Counted from the stretch's first letter, positions 1 to 8,346 are shown. The stretch: 64,000 nt of DNA from Paenibacillus stellifer (GCF_000758685.1 NZ_CP009286.1:3440501-3504500), one strand, 5' to 3'. Made by a program: numbers and translations. The notes: generated by a model from the sequence alone, not told the origin.

Positions 1-539
1 GGAGGGCCGAACACGGCCTGTTGAATACCCTTCACACTCTCTGGGGTGACAGGCAGTCCCCTCTTCAGCGAGATCACTGCAGACTCCAACCATTCTTGAA
101 CCGGTACAGCCGAAGGCTTGGCATCCAGAATCGTTTTAAGCTGGGCAGCACTCTCCTTCGTCAAAGGGAGACCTCCAGACTGCATGGCTTGAACGATTTC
201 CTTACCGCCTTTCACATCGGTAAGCCCAAGCGTCTCCAGCGCTTCTCCCATTGTAAGCCCAGCGGCAACTGAATTGCCGGATAGATATGGCTTCAGCACC
301 GGCAGCCCTTCCTCATTGGGAGGAGCCACTTGAAGCGTCATTGCCTGACCTGCTTGAACCGGGGCTTCCAGCTCCGCGCGGACCGGAGTCCCCTGGATCT
401 GAACCACCGCTTCCTTACCGGAATCGGATACGCTGAGGACGACACCGCGGACGACCTGGCCTTCTTTCAGATCCAGCGCCTTTGCTTCTCCGGGCTTAGT
501 ATCGCCCAATAGACCGCGAATCAAAGATCCGATATTCAT
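1..539 (-). CDS. YlqG-like protein, N-terminal part (runs off the left edge)
   Basis: An open frame on the minus strand starts at an ATG at 539-537 (MNIGSLIRGLLGDTKPGE...) behind a GAGGAGG-type ribosome binding site and continues without a stop to the window edge, about 179 residues. The N-terminal part is a soluble beta-rich segment (GQVVRGVVLSVSDSGKEAVV) that suggests an OB-like fold, followed by a helical region. In Bacillus the gene downstream of rnhB is ylqG, a protein of unknown function sometimes likened to flagellar hook-length control proteins. I assign it by position and general character only. It is probably co-transcribed after rnhB. Confidence 0.55.
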   Translation of the reverse strand, partial: MNIGSLIRGLLGDTKPGEAKALDLKEGQVVRGVVLSVSDSGKEAVVQIQGTPVRAELEAPVQAGQAMTLQVAPPNEEGLPVLKPYLSGNSVAAGLTMGEALETLGLTDVKGGKEIVQAMQSGGLPLTKESAAQLKTILDAKPSAVPVQEWLESAVISLKRGLPVTPESVKGIQQAVFGP

Positions 540-649
540 TACAGCCTGCCTCCTCTCCCCATTAACTCTCTGATACTAATATCGGCTGAAAGCGTCCGTT
601 TGGAGAGTCTTGGTATCAGGATTACGTCTGCTCACGATAATAGCGGATT

Positions 650-1273
650 TCAGAACAGCATGATCTGCTCTGTCAGAATGTTGCCCAGGAAGCTGCGCCG
701 ATGCATTGGCGACGGCCCGAATTCGGCGATCCGTTCCCGGTGCAGCTTCGTCGCATATCCTTTATGTATAGCGATCCCGTAATGGGGATATGTCTCTTCC
801 CACACTCCTTCACACAGCCGGTCGCGGGTCACCTTGGCCACGATCGAGGCTGCTGCGATGGACTGGCTGTTCGCATCACCTTTGATGATCGCCTGCTGCG
901 GCAGTTCGATGTCGATCTTCTCGGCATCTACCAGCATATAATCCGGCGAGGTTTCAAGCCGCTCAACGGCCAGCTTCATGGCAAGCCTCGATGCCTGCTT
1001 GATGTTGATCTCATCTATAACGGATGCATCCACATGGCCGATCCCAACGGCAACCGCCTGCTCCATAATCAGCTCGAATAACGCATCGCGTTTCTTAGAA
1101 GTCAGCTTCTTCGAATCGTCAACACCGTCTATGATCAGGCCCTCCGGTAAAATCACCGCAGCAGCCACCACATCTCCGAACAAGCAGCCTCTTCCCACCT
1201 CGTCCACACCGGCAATATGCCGATATGAGCTGCACCACACTTCTTTTTCATACTGCAGCATATCCAATTCCAT
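650..1273 (-). CDS. rnhB: Ribonuclease HII
   Basis: Ribonuclease HII cleaves the RNA strand of RNA-DNA hybrids, including single ribonucleotides in DNA, in the cytoplasm. The 207-residue protein has the GVDEVGRG motif near the N-terminus (catalytic Asp and Glu), DSKKLTSKKRD, SIAAASIVAKVTRDR and the HKGYAT segment, all typical of type II RNase H. Length fits a family member with a short N-terminal extension. I chose ATG 1273, preceded by GGTGGGTGA; a GTG at 1282 in the same frame is an alternative. It sits downstream of rbgA as in Bacillus, but an intrinsic terminator separates the two, so it may have its own promoter. Confidence 0.95.
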   Translation of the reverse strand: MELDMLQYEKEVWCSSYRHIAGVDEVGRGCLFGDVVAAAVILPEGLIIDGVDDSKKLTSKKRDALFELIMEQAVAVGIGHVDASVIDEINIKQASRLAMKLAVERLETSPDYMLVDAEKIDIELPQQAIIKGDANSQSIAAASIVAKVTRDRLCEGVWEETYPHYGIAIHKGYATKLHRERIAEFGPSPMHRRSFLGNILTEQIMLF

Positions 1274-1403
1274 ATTCTTCACCCACCGGCCCTTTATTGC
1301 ACTTCCGCGTTATTTGTACAGCTTACCACAGGCCGCGTCCGGCGGCATCCCCCAAATCTCCCGGCTTTCGGTAAAAATTGACCAATCGTCGATTCCGTCC
1401 AAC

Positions 1404-1440
1404 GCAAAAAAGAACCGCCGATCTTCATCGGCCGGTTCTT
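1404..1440 (-). terminator. Intrinsic terminator after rbgA
   Basis: A stem pairs AGAACCG plus CCGAT with ATCGG plus CGGTTCT around a short CTTC loop, with one bulged C. On the minus strand it is followed by a run of six T. It ends the lepB-rbgA transcript before rnhB. Confidence 0.85.
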
Positions 1441-1496
1441 CCGGTCTTGTGGGTGTATTAACCCTCCATTTTCTCAAAAATGTTCAGGACACTGTC

Positions 1497-2363
1497 CTAT
1501 TTTCCTGGAGCCTCAAGAGAGAAGCGGCCCAGCTTGCCGGCCCGAAGCTCGTGTAGAAGCGTTCGGGAGGCTTTCTCCAGATCCACTCTGCCTCCGCTGA
1601 CCAGACAACCCCGCTTTCGGCCGATCGCTTCCATTACAGTCACGATTTCATCCGGGTTATCGAGATCCTCAGGAAGCTTCTCTATGCCGTATCGCTCCTT
1701 GAAGCGGTCTCCGTAATCTTGCATCAGAAATTTAATCGCATAGAACGCGATGTCCTCGACATTGAGAATCTCCTCACGGATTGCGCCGGTAATGGCCAAG
1801 CGATACCCAACCATCTGATCTTCAAACTTGGGCCACAAAATACCCGGGGTATCAAGCAGCTCCAGATCGCCCCCGGTTTTGATCCATTGCTGTCCCTTGG
1901 TCACGCCCGGACGGTCTCCCGTCGCTGCGATATTTTTCCCGGCCATCCGGTTGATCAGCGTCGACTTGCCTACATTGGGAATGCCCACTATGAGTGCGCG
2001 CATGGCACGGGGGTTCATCCCCTTGGCAATCTGCCGGTCGATCTTCTCCTTCAGGAGCAGACGCACCTGATCCGGAATTTCCTTCACTCCGCTGCCAGTC
2101 GAGGCATCGACCGGATGCGCCACATGACCTTCTGCGCGAAAATAGGCAAGCCACTTCTTGGTCGCCTCAGCATCCGCCAAATCGCTTTTGTTCAGAATAA
2201 TCAGCCTTGGCTTGTCCTTCAAAATATCGTCAATCATCGGATTGCGGCTGGACAGCGGAAGGCGGGCATCAAGAAGTTCGATGACAACATCAATCAGCTT
2301 CAGTTTGTCTTCGATTTGCCTTCTGGCCTTGGTCATATGACCTGGAAACCATTGTATGGTCAC
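1497..2363 (-). CDS. rbgA: Ribosome biogenesis GTPase RbgA (YlqF)
   Basis: RbgA is a GTPase needed for late assembly of the 50S subunit. The 288-residue protein shows the circularly permuted GTPase order: [15 protein letters not shown] at the start, then the G4 motif NKSDLAD near residue 60, the P-loop [10 protein letters not shown] near 128 and the G3 motif DTPGI near 175. The C-terminal region is helical. The GTG start is 9 bases from AAAGGAGGCG. It lies 32 bases downstream of lepB and is probably co-transcribed with it. Confidence 0.96.
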   Translation of the reverse strand: MTIQWFPGHMTKARRQIEDKLKLIDVVIELLDARLPLSSRNPMIDDILKDKPRLIILNKSDLADAEATKKWLAYFRAEGHVAHPVDASTGSGVKEIPDQVRLLLKEKIDRQIAKGMNPRAMRALIVGIPNVGKSTLINRMAGKNIAATGDRPGVTKGQQWIKTGGDLELLDTPGILWPKFEDQMVGYRLAITGAIREEILNVEDIAFYAIKFLMQDYGDRFKERYGIEKLPEDLDNPDEIVTVMEAIGRKRGCLVSGGRVDLEKASRTLLHELRAGKLGRFSLEAPGK

Positions 2364-2395
2364 TGCCCGTCGCCTCCTTTGAATGTTGTCTGCAA

Positions 2396-3037
2396 TTAGT
2401 GTTTAATCCATTCCATATCGGATACCGGCCAGAAAATGACGTCAGCCCGTCCGACAATTTCTCCGAGCGACACATAACCGATCATGCGGCTGTCCGTGCT
2501 GTCTGAACGGTTATCGCCCATGACGAACACATGACCCGCCGGTACTGTACCGTCCTTGAAGTCTTCATTTGGAAAGTCTTTGTTGTTATACAGCTTGTTA
2601 TTCTTATGGGCATCGTCAATAGCATCCTGAATATAGGTTTCGTTCACGGTCTTTCCATTAACCGTAACGACATCGCCCTCCACCTTGACGGTATCTCCAG
2701 CCACACCGATTACCCGTTTAATGAAATCCCTGCCCTCCGAAGGCACATGAAAGACGATAACCTCTCCCCGCTTCGGAGACCGCATATCGTATAAAATCTC
2801 ATTAACAATAACCCGCTCGCCGGTATGAAAATTCGGCTGCATGGACGGTCCGTCCACAATGAACGGCTTAAATAACAGCCAGCGAATCAGAATGACCAGA
2901 ACCAAGGCGATTGCGATCGCTTTTACCCATTCCAGGACTTCATTCTTCTTCTTCGGGGGCGTGCCCTGTACTTGACCTTCTTCCTGTACCTGGCCTTCTC
3001 CCTCTCCCTGTCCACCCTGCTGCAAATCCTGCTGCAT
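2396..3037 (-). CDS. lepB: Signal peptidase I
   Basis: Type I signal peptidase, which cleaves Sec signal peptides on the outer face of the membrane. The 213-residue protein has one N-terminal transmembrane helix (about residues 38-60), followed by [14 protein letters not shown] with the catalytic Ser, [13 protein letters not shown] with the catalytic Lys, and [17 protein letters not shown] (box E). This is the Gram-positive Sip class. The cytoplasmic N-terminus carries a low-complexity Gln/Gly/Glu repeat ([13 protein letters not shown]), which is unusual. It precedes rbgA in an apparent operon. Several paralogues are common in Bacilli, so the exact symbol is uncertain. Confidence 0.93.
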   Translation of the reverse strand: MQQDLQQGGQGEGEGQVQEEGQVQGTPPKKKNEVLEWVKAIAIALVLVILIRWLLFKPFIVDGPSMQPNFHTGERVIVNEILYDMRSPKRGEVIVFHVPSEGRDFIKRVIGVAGDTVKVEGDVVTVNGKTVNETYIQDAIDDAHKNNKLYNNKDFPNEDFKDGTVPAGHVFVMGDNRSDSTDSRMIGYVSLGEIVGRADVIFWPVSDMEWIKH

Positions 3038-3085
3038 GGTTCACCGTCCTCTCGTTAACTCAACCTAAACTGCCGCAAAATTAAG

Positions 3086-3128
3086 AAGAAACGGATGCGC
3101 CGGCCTGCTGTGGCGGCACCCGTTTCTC
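3086..3128 (-). terminator. Hairpin upstream of lepB, possible terminator
   Basis: GAAACGG pairs with CCGTTTC around a GC-rich inner part, with a T-rich tail (TTCTTCTTAATTTT) on the minus strand. It follows a first terminator after rplS, so it could be a second stop or a lepB leader structure. Confidence 0.5.
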
Positions 3129-3200
3129 TTCATCCATTGAAGGAGCATACTTATAAGCCGAAACAGAACCGTCAGGCTTATCGTCATATTGCTAAACGAA

Positions 3201-3222
3201 AGGGGCTTGAAATCAAGCCCCT
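3201..3222 (-). terminator. Intrinsic terminator after rplS
   Basis: A perfect 10-bp inverted repeat, AGGGGCTTGA and TCAAGCCCCT, lies 17 bases after the rplS stop and is followed on the minus strand by a T-rich tail. Confidence 0.8.
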
Positions 3223-3238
3223 CCCCTCTGCCGCTGGA

Positions 3239-3583
3239 TTAGCGACGAATTTCTTTAATTCTAGCAGCCTTACCGCGCAGTTCACGCAGGTAGTACAGCT
3301 TGGCACGACGAACTTTACCGTGGCGAGTTACTTCGATTTTATCAATCTTCGGCGAGTTGATTGGGAAAGTTCTTTCCACACCAACGCCGTAAGAAATTTT
3401 ACGAACCGTAAAAGTCTCGCTGATTCCGCCGCCGCGGCGCTTGATTACAACGCCTTCGAACAGCTGGATACGTTCGCGGCTACCCTCGATAACCTTAACA
3501 TGCACTTTCAGTGTGTCGCCAGCACGAAAGCTAGGGATATCTTTGCGCAGCTGCTCTTTCGTAATCTCTTGTAAAATATTCAT
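3239..3583 (-). CDS. rplS: 50S ribosomal protein L19
   Basis: Ribosomal protein L19, at the 30S-50S interface. The 114-residue protein begins [19 protein letters not shown] and contains [25 protein letters not shown] and the basic C-terminal end [18 protein letters not shown], all typical of L19. The frame stays open further upstream, but the ATG at 3583 follows GAAGGAGGAAG at the right distance and gives the normal family length. It has its own promoter and a structured leader. In Bacillus it directly follows trmD; here they are about 3.2 kb apart. Confidence 0.98.
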   Translation of the reverse strand: MNILQEITKEQLRKDIPSFRAGDTLKVHVKVIEGSRERIQLFEGVVIKRRGGGISETFTVRKISYGVGVERTFPINSPKIDKIEVTRHGKVRRAKLYYLRELRGKAARIKEIRR

Positions 3584-3589
3584 TAAGGA

Positions 3590-3679
3590 CTTCCTCCTTC
3601 CGTACAGGTGTTCATGCCTCCTCCGGAGAACCTCGTTCTCCTTCATCATCCGCAGCGGACCACCGTATTCCACACAACA
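3590..3679 (-). promoter_or_regulatory. rplS 5' leader, probable L19 leader element
   Basis: The roughly 95-base untranslated leader between the promoter and rplS contains a clear hairpin (GGAGAAC/GTTCTCC) and further GC-rich pairing. An L19 leader that mediates autoregulation is known in low-GC Gram-positive bacteria. Identity with that family is inferred from position and hairpin content, not from a covariance search. Confidence 0.5.
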
Positions 3680-3685
3680 AAAATT

Positions 3686-3714
3686 ATTCTAGCATATCAC
3701 AATGCTTAAATCAA
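3686..3714 (-). promoter_or_regulatory. Sigma-A promoter of rplS
   Basis: Reading on the minus strand, TTGATT is followed by a 17-base spacer and TAGAAT. This is a near-consensus vegetative promoter that places the transcript start near 3679. Confidence 0.8.
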
Positions 3715-3727
3715 CCTTTTTATCCCG

Positions 3728-4006
3728 TTACAGAGGAAGCATATCCCGTTTTCTGGCTTTGTCGCGGCAGTCCTTGCACAAACCTGTAACCGTTCCATCA
3801 TCCTGCGCGTAAAAGATCAGCTTTCCGTTTTTCTTTTTACAGCTTGAGCAGGGCTGCTCTTCGGAATGCTGCCTTGCCCTGCGGTGCGCGTCAAGAGGTA
3901 TGACATTGTTCTTTCGCTTCTGCACATTCCTTGAATTTCGAAACCGGGTTACGGCATACACGGAGGCGGCAGCCAGCACAATCAGCAGGAGTACAAGATA
4001 TCGCAT
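3728..4006 (-). CDS. Small membrane-anchored protein with a two-CxxC cluster
   Basis: A 92-residue protein with one N-terminal transmembrane helix (MRYLVLLLIVLAAASVYAV), a basic linker and a C-terminal domain with CSSCKKK and CKDCRDK, about 30 residues apart. The four Cys suggest a small zinc ribbon, probably on the cytoplasmic side given the positively charged linker. The ATG is preceded by AAAGGAAACC. I recognise no named family. Confidence 0.7.
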   Translation of the reverse strand: MRYLVLLLIVLAAASVYAVTRFRNSRNVQKRKNNVIPLDAHRRARQHSEEQPCSSCKKKNGKLIFYAQDDGTVTGLCKDCRDKARKRDMLPL

Positions 4007-4235
4007 CGCAGGTTTCCTTTCTATAGAGGCTTTATTTAATTATTATTATACGGGAATTGTTTTTTATGAAACAAGTTTTTCCATTATTTGATGACGTCTA
4101 CTCGACTTTGGTCCAGGGAATTTTACGGTCCCGGGTCTCTGTTAGTATTTTTTCCCACCCGATATAATAAACGCATACATAACCGGATGACATCACGAAT
4201 ATCAGAACAACAAGAAGCCAAGGAGGCTAATAACA

Positions 4236-5186
4236 ATGAAACACAAATGGAGCACGGCAGCCATTGCCGGTATCATAACGGCTCTGCTCCTGTCGGGCTG
4301 CACACCGTTGCCTGGAAAGAGCGCGGAAGACAAGCAGGAGAATTCAGATAACAGCATTGAAGAAGCAGCGAGGTCGATAGGCGATTCCGTCCGCCAAGGA
4401 GTAGGCACAGCCGTAGACAGCGCGGCTAAGGTTGTGGAGAGCACAACCGATCTTGCGACTGACCGTCTGAGTTCTTCCGGAATGAAGAAGGAGATCGTCT
4501 ACAGCACGGAGTCCGGCAGCGGAACGGCGCTGAGAGTGGAAAGTTCTGTCGGTGATATCGAAGTAAAGCGAGGCAGCGGGTCCCAGTTGAAAATTTCCGC
4601 AACCATTACTGCGTATAAAACCGTCGGTCGCCAAGATCATCGGCAGGAAATTCTGGACCATGCGGTCGTGGAAGCCAAACAATCCGGAGGGGAGTGGACA
4701 GTCTATACCCATTCCAGCGAGGATGCAGATACTGATTTGTGGACCTGGGCCAACCGCCAATATGATACCTCCGACCTTACCATATCCTATGTCATCGAAG
4801 TGCCCGATAGTATGAACCAATTCGTCATCCGAAGTGATGTTGGCCGGATCAATACACGGGGATTAAACGGTACTTACGACGTAACTAGCGATGTCGGCAG
4901 CATCAATGTGAAAGACGCCCATATAACCGGCGATTCCAGCATCGGCACGGACACGGGAACAATCAACCTCGATCTCTCTGGTATTGACAGTAGCTCCAAG
5001 TTGAAAGTCAGCTCTGAAGTCGGCAGTATCACCGCCTCCCTGGACTCATCCGTTGCTTGTACGCTGGAAGCCCATGCCGAGTTGGGCGGCGTTCGCGGCG
5101 TATCCTCCGGAAGAACCGACATCAACGGCGGCGGTCCAGTGGTGACCCTGAACTCCTCGGTCGGATCGATTAAAGTGGCCAAATGA
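4236..5186 (+). CDS. Lipoprotein with a DUF4097-like beta-repeat domain
   Basis: A 316-residue protein with a lipoprotein signal (ITALLLSGCTPL, Cys near residue 22). The mature N-terminus is Glu/Asp/Ser-rich and helical. From about residue 85 there are short repeats such as VESSVGDIEVKRGSG, IRSDVGRINTRG, VTSDVGSINVKDA and VSSEVGSITASL, the S-x-V/T-G-x-I rungs of putative-adhesin (DUF4097-like) beta-helix proteins. It is therefore likely anchored to the outer face of the membrane. The start follows AAGGAGGCTAATAACA. Function is not known. A strong bidirectional terminator follows. Confidence 0.8.
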   Translation: MKHKWSTAAIAGIITALLLSGCTPLPGKSAEDKQENSDNSIEEAARSIGDSVRQGVGTAVDSAAKVVESTTDLATDRLSSSGMKKEIVYSTESGSGTALRVESSVGDIEVKRGSGSQLKISATITAYKTVGRQDHRQEILDHAVVEAKQSGGEWTVYTHSSEDADTDLWTWANRQYDTSDLTISYVIEVPDSMNQFVIRSDVGRINTRGLNGTYDVTSDVGSINVKDAHITGDSSIGTDTGTINLDLSGIDSSSKLKVSSEVGSITASLDSSVACTLEAHAELGGVRGVSSGRTDINGGGPVVTLNSSVGSIKVAK

Positions 5187-5212
5187 GGTAGCAGCTTGAT
5201 GATCAGCACAAA

Positions 5213-5242
5213 GAAACCGCGTTCCGGCTGGAACGCGGTTTC
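5213..5242. terminator. Strong bidirectional terminator
   Basis: A perfect 13-bp stem, GAAACCGCGTTCC and GGAACGCGGTTTC, with a GGCT loop lies between the convergent lipoprotein gene and tRNA-Pro. T-rich bases follow on both strands. Confidence 0.88.
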
Positions 5243-5252
5243 TTATTTACGA

Positions 5253-5326
5253 TCGGAGTAGCGGGATTCGAACCCACGGCCTCACCCACCCCAAGGGTGC
5301 GCGCTACCAGACTGCGCCATACCCCG
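5253..5326 (-). tRNA. tRNA-Pro, anticodon GGG
   Basis: The 74-base minus-strand sequence folds as a cloverleaf: acceptor CGGGGTA with TACTCCG (one G-U pair), D-arm GCGCAGTCTGGTAGCGC, anticodon stem CACCC/GGGTG with loop TTGGGGT, T-arm GTGGG-TTCGAAT-CCCGC, discriminator A. The anticodon GGG reads CCC proline codons. The 3' CCA is not encoded. It stands alone instead of in an rRNA-linked tRNA cluster. Confidence 0.95.
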
Positions 5327-5548
5327 ATGCTTTCTCCCGAGCCACACAAGGGCTGGAGAAATTTCTCACAAGGAATATTATAACGCAGAGCGGCAGCTTC
5401 GCGCAAGACTATTTGCCAATTTGGCAGGTTGGGCCGTCCTCCGTATAGTCGCAATTAAGAGGCAATTCCATAATGATTTGACTATAGAAAAGGATAATGT
5501 ATCTCTATTGTCGAACTTCGCAATACACCACAAAAAGGGGAATCGACA

Positions 5549-6040
5549 ATGAATGACAAAATTAAAGGACTCATATTGGGTTTGTCCATCGGCTCTTTGC
5601 TCACCGGAGCTACCGCATTCGCAGCAACTGGCGTCAACATCAATGTTGTAACTAAAAAGTTAAGCATCTACCTCGATGGGTCTAAGAAGACTTCTGCAAC
5701 TGGATTTATTTACAAGGGCACGACATACATTCCGGTTAAAAGTGCTGGAACCGCAATCGGTAAACAAGTAGGTTTATATGGTGATAGTTTATACATAGGT
5801 AAGCAGCCAACCGTAAAAGTGTCTGCCTCTCAAGCAGTTGAATTAGTTCAGAAGAAATACGGCCCTTTCTCATCGGGTTACATTGTAGAAGTTGACAGTG
5901 AATCATCAACTATATATACAGTCCATGTATACGAGGTCGTGATTGATGATCAATCAACGGGTGTAGGACATACCGCAACCTTCAATTGGTACGATGTAGA
6001 TAAATATACCGGGGCCATAACTCCAATGTTCGATTTTTGA
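5549..6040 (+). CDS. Exported stalk-domain protein with a PepSY-like C-terminus
   Basis: A 163-residue protein with a signal peptide (MNDKIKGLILGLSIGSLLTG, cleavage near AFA). Residues of about 27-90 (VNVVTKKLSIYLDG..., FIYKGTTYIPVKSAGTAIGK) match the copper amine oxidase N-terminal-like stalk domain common in Paenibacillus envelope proteins. Residues of about 93-163 (VSASQAVELVQKKYG..., WYDVDKYTGAI) resemble a PepSY domain. The start follows AAAAGGGG. It is more AT-rich than the flanking housekeeping genes. Function unknown; probably at the cell surface. Confidence 0.75.
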   Translation: MNDKIKGLILGLSIGSLLTGATAFAATGVNINVVTKKLSIYLDGSKKTSATGFIYKGTTYIPVKSAGTAIGKQVGLYGDSLYIGKQPTVKVSASQAVELVQKKYGPFSSGYIVEVDSESSTIYTVHVYEVVIDDQSTGVGHTATFNWYDVDKYTGAITPMFDF

Positions 6041-6182
6041 TCTATGAATGGTCTATAATTTCTTATTTCACTGTTCGCCCATCCCTTTTCAGAAGTATAG
6101 AACGCGAATCCATCTTCAGAGAAATTTTCAAAATAATTCTTCAATATCTACTTAAATTTTGTAGAATTTCAGAATGTGCTGT

Positions 6183-6190
6183 GCTATACT
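6183..6190 (+). promoter_or_regulatory. Extended -10 promoter of the small transcript
   Basis: TATACT preceded by TG and one base forms an extended -10 element. No good -35 box is seen 17 bases upstream. Transcription would start near 6197, at the first bases of the small RNA. Confidence 0.55.
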
Positions 6191-6196
6191 GTGTCT

Positions 6197-6350
6197 ACAA
6201 GGAAAGGAGGTGCGTTCACATTAGTAATGACATGTTGAACGTATCCCTTACCCGGACCATTGGCTAACTAACAGGCTTTTGGTGGCGCGGGATACGGTTC
6301 AGAAATGAAGCGCCTCGGGTAGAAAGACCGTCTTCGGACGGTCTTTTTTA
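6197..6350 (+). ncRNA. Structured small transcript with a short leader ORF and its own terminator
   Basis: A likely transcript of about 155 bases. Its 5' end is a strong AAAGGAGGTG site placed to translate a 15-codon frame from an ATT codon (6220-6267, ISNDMLNVSLTRTIG). Then TGAACGTATCCC pairs with GGGATACGGTTCA. ACCCG inside that loop can pair with CGGGT downstream (pseudoknot), and GGCGC can alternatively pair with GCGCC. It ends in an intrinsic terminator, AAAGACCGTC-TTCG-GACGGTCTTT plus a T run (6323-6350). The design resembles translation-coupled attenuators, but no gene follows on this strand. I recognise no Rfam family. Confidence 0.55.
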
Positions 6351-6390
6351 TTGCCTTTTTTTCACGAAGGTCATTCTGATGCTGTATGCA

Positions 6391-6431
6391 AAAAAACCGC
6401 CATGCGCGAACGGTGTTCACATTAGGCGGTT
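6391..6431 (-). terminator. Intrinsic terminator downstream of the 38-residue gene
   Basis: AACCGCC and GGCGGTT form the base of a hairpin on the minus strand, followed by a run of T. It lies 46 bases after the stop of the small gene at 6477-6593. Confidence 0.75.
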
Positions 6432-6476
6432 CTCGAGGTATGGTTTCTCTGCTTGCTAGGGCAGGAGGTCTGGCAC

Positions 6477-6593
6477 TTACGATTTGCGATTGGTGTAAAA
6501 GTCAATGATATCGCTAACCGTGCGGAGCGGCTCCGCTTCCTTCCGGATCGGGTTCGAGTCCGGCTTGCAGTCGTCATGCGTATTCGTAGTCAT
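6477..6593 (-). CDS. Small hydrophilic protein, 38 residues
   Basis: A short frame starts at ATG 6593 (MTTNTHDDCKPDSNPIRK...), 8 bases after AAAGGA, and ends at TAA 6477. The product is acidic and soluble with a single Cys and a predicted C-terminal helix (EPLRTVSDIIDFYTNRKS). A good ribosome binding site, an unbroken frame and a dedicated downstream terminator support a real gene. It lies 217 bases downstream of trmD on the same strand. No family recognised. Confidence 0.6.
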   Translation of the reverse strand: MTTNTHDDCKPDSNPIRKEAEPLRTVSDIIDFYTNRKS

Positions 6594-6810
6594 CTAGTTC
6601 ATCCTTTCGCTGGTTCAGCCTTCTCTGTTGTGTGCGGCATCACTATTAATTACCCCAAAACCGGGGATCTTGACACCTTAACAGTATATGGATGAGATGA
6701 ACGTTTTATGACGGCGATTCCCCCTGCAAAATCAAATTCATATCTCCCGAACCTTCGGTTCGCCTTCTCTCTGGAATCTCAAGTGCTTATGTTGGCGAAA
6801 CGATCGCGTC

Positions 6811-7671
6811 CTACTGCTCCATCTCGGCCTTCAGCCGCTTCAGCACCTTATGATCCCCTTCGCTCAGCTCCGCCTGCTCCAGCAGATCCGGTCTTCGTTC
6901 CAGTGTGCGTCTCAGCGACTGCTCCCGCCGCCAGGCTTCGATATTCGCATGATGCCCGCTCAGCAGCATATCCGGCACCTTCCAGCCTCGGAACTCCGGC
7001 GGACGGGTATAGTGCGGGTATTCCAGCAGCCCTGTGCTGAAGGAGTCGGTAATCGCAGATGTCTCGTTGCCGAGCGCACCCGGCTGCAGACGAACCACCG
7101 CGTCGATGACCGTCAATGCCGGAAGCTCGCCTCCGGTCAGGACATAGTCTCCGATGGACAGCTCGTCCGTAACGAGATGCTCCCGAATGCGTTCATCATA
7201 GCCCTCGTAATGGCCGCAGATGAAGATCAGATGCTGCTCCTTGGAGAGTTCCTCCGCGATCCGCTGATCGAAGGGCCGGCCCTGCGGGCACATCAGAATA
7301 ATCCGCGGCTTGGCGTTAGCAGCCGGGACCTCATCGGTGTTGGCCCTATTCGCCACCGATTCCGCTGGTTCCACCGGAAGCGCCGTTTCCACTCCGGCCA
7401 AAGCCTCGGAAGCTAACGGAGCTTGGGCGGAATGGCGCTCCCCCAGCACATGCTCCACCGCAGCGAAAATCGGGTCCGGCTTCAGCACCATCCCGCCACC
7501 TCCGCCGTACGGCGTATCATCGACGCTGCCATGCTTGTTGCCGGAAAAATCCCGGAAATTCACCGCCTGAAGGCGGGCAATTCCTTTGTCCCGAGCCTTG
7601 CCCAGGATGCTTGTCCCGAATACGGCTTCACACATCTCCGGAAAAAGCGTCAGCACATCGATCCGTATCAT
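6811..7671 (-). CDS. trmD: tRNA (guanine-N1)-methyltransferase TrmD
   Basis: TrmD methylates G37 of tRNAs with G36, using SAM, and prevents +1 frameshifting. The protein has the SPOUT-family hallmarks: [13 protein letters not shown] at the N-terminus, [37 protein letters not shown], and [18 protein letters not shown] of the trefoil knot. It has 286 residues against about 245 usually, because of a roughly 40-residue insertion (about residues 75-115, Ala/Glu/Val-rich) before [10 protein letters not shown]. The ATG at 7671 overlaps the rimM stop; a GTG at 7674 is possible. Confidence 0.96.
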   Translation of the reverse strand: MIRIDVLTLFPEMCEAVFGTSILGKARDKGIARLQAVNFRDFSGNKHGSVDDTPYGGGGGMVLKPDPIFAAVEHVLGERHSAQAPLASEALAGVETALPVEPAESVANRANTDEVPAANAKPRIILMCPQGRPFDQRIAEELSKEQHLIFICGHYEGYDERIREHLVTDELSIGDYVLTGGELPALTVIDAVVRLQPGALGNETSAITDSFSTGLLEYPHYTRPPEFRGWKVPDMLLSGHHANIEAWRREQSLRRTLERRPDLLEQAELSEGDHKVLKRLKAEMEQ

Positions 7672-8195
7672 CACAGCAGTCCTTCCATCACATGGACCTT
7701 TACCTTCTTGCCCGGCACATCCACGTCGAGAACCACATCATCGATTACCGGGATCAGCAGATCCTGGCCCTTGGGCCGCTTCACAACCCACACATCATTC
7801 GCCCCGGGCGTCAAAATCTCGGTGATCACCCCAAGCTTGCCGTCATCCGGGTTATCGCTGTACACTTCACAGCCGATAATATCGTGGAAATAATACTCGT
7901 TGTCCGGCAGCTCCACCCGATCCTCGGATGTCACCTTGATCAGGCTGCCTTTATATTTTTCCATCTGGTTGATATCATGATAGCCCTTCAGCTTCACGAT
8001 GTACATTCCTTTATGCTCCCGGGATGATTCAACCGTAACTTCCAGCCGCTCCTTGCCGTCCTCCGGCATAATCAGCAGCTGACTTCCCGGCGCAAACCGG
8101 ACTTCCGGAAAATCCGTGCGGGACAGAACTTTGATTTCTCCGCGTATTCCATGCGTATTGACCAGCTTGCCGACCGTTAACAACGTTTCCGACAT
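7671..8195 (-). CDS. rimM: Ribosome maturation factor RimM
   Basis: RimM assists assembly of the 30S head domain and binds S19. The 174-residue protein begins [20 protein letters not shown], the typical family N-terminus, has a PRC-barrel C-terminal domain ([40 protein letters not shown]) and normal length. The start is preceded by AAGGGAGCGG. The stop overlaps the trmD start, so the two are translationally coupled. Confidence 0.97.
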   Translation of the reverse strand: MSETLLTVGKLVNTHGIRGEIKVLSRTDFPEVRFAPGSQLLIMPEDGKERLEVTVESSREHKGMYIVKLKGYHDINQMEKYKGSLIKVTSEDRVELPDNEYYFHDIIGCEVYSDNPDDGKLGVITEILTPGANDVWVVKRPKGQDLLIPVIDDVVLDVDVPGKKVKVHVMEGLL

Positions 8196-8295
8196 AACAT
8201 CCGCTCCCTTGCCTGTTCTCTTCTATTTATAACGTTCCCCCGCGCCTGCAGTCTATGCCGTAAGGAACGGGGATCTCAATAATTTCTGACTTTAG

Positions 8296-8330
8296 CAAAA
8301 AGGAGCCGGAATCTGGCGATCCCCGGCCCC
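8296..8330 (-). terminator. Intrinsic terminator between khpA and rimM
   Basis: GGAGCCGG (8302-8309) pairs with CCGGCCCC (8323-8330, with one wobble) and is followed by a T run on the minus strand. It lies 17 bases after the khpA stop and probably stops or attenuates read-through into rimM-trmD. Confidence 0.7.
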
Positions 8331-8346
8331 TCTTTATGGTTACCGA

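Noticed and set aside
6197..6350. Attenuator of a downstream resistance gene
   Set aside because: No plus-strand gene follows before trmD, which is on the other strand; kept as an orphan RNA instead.
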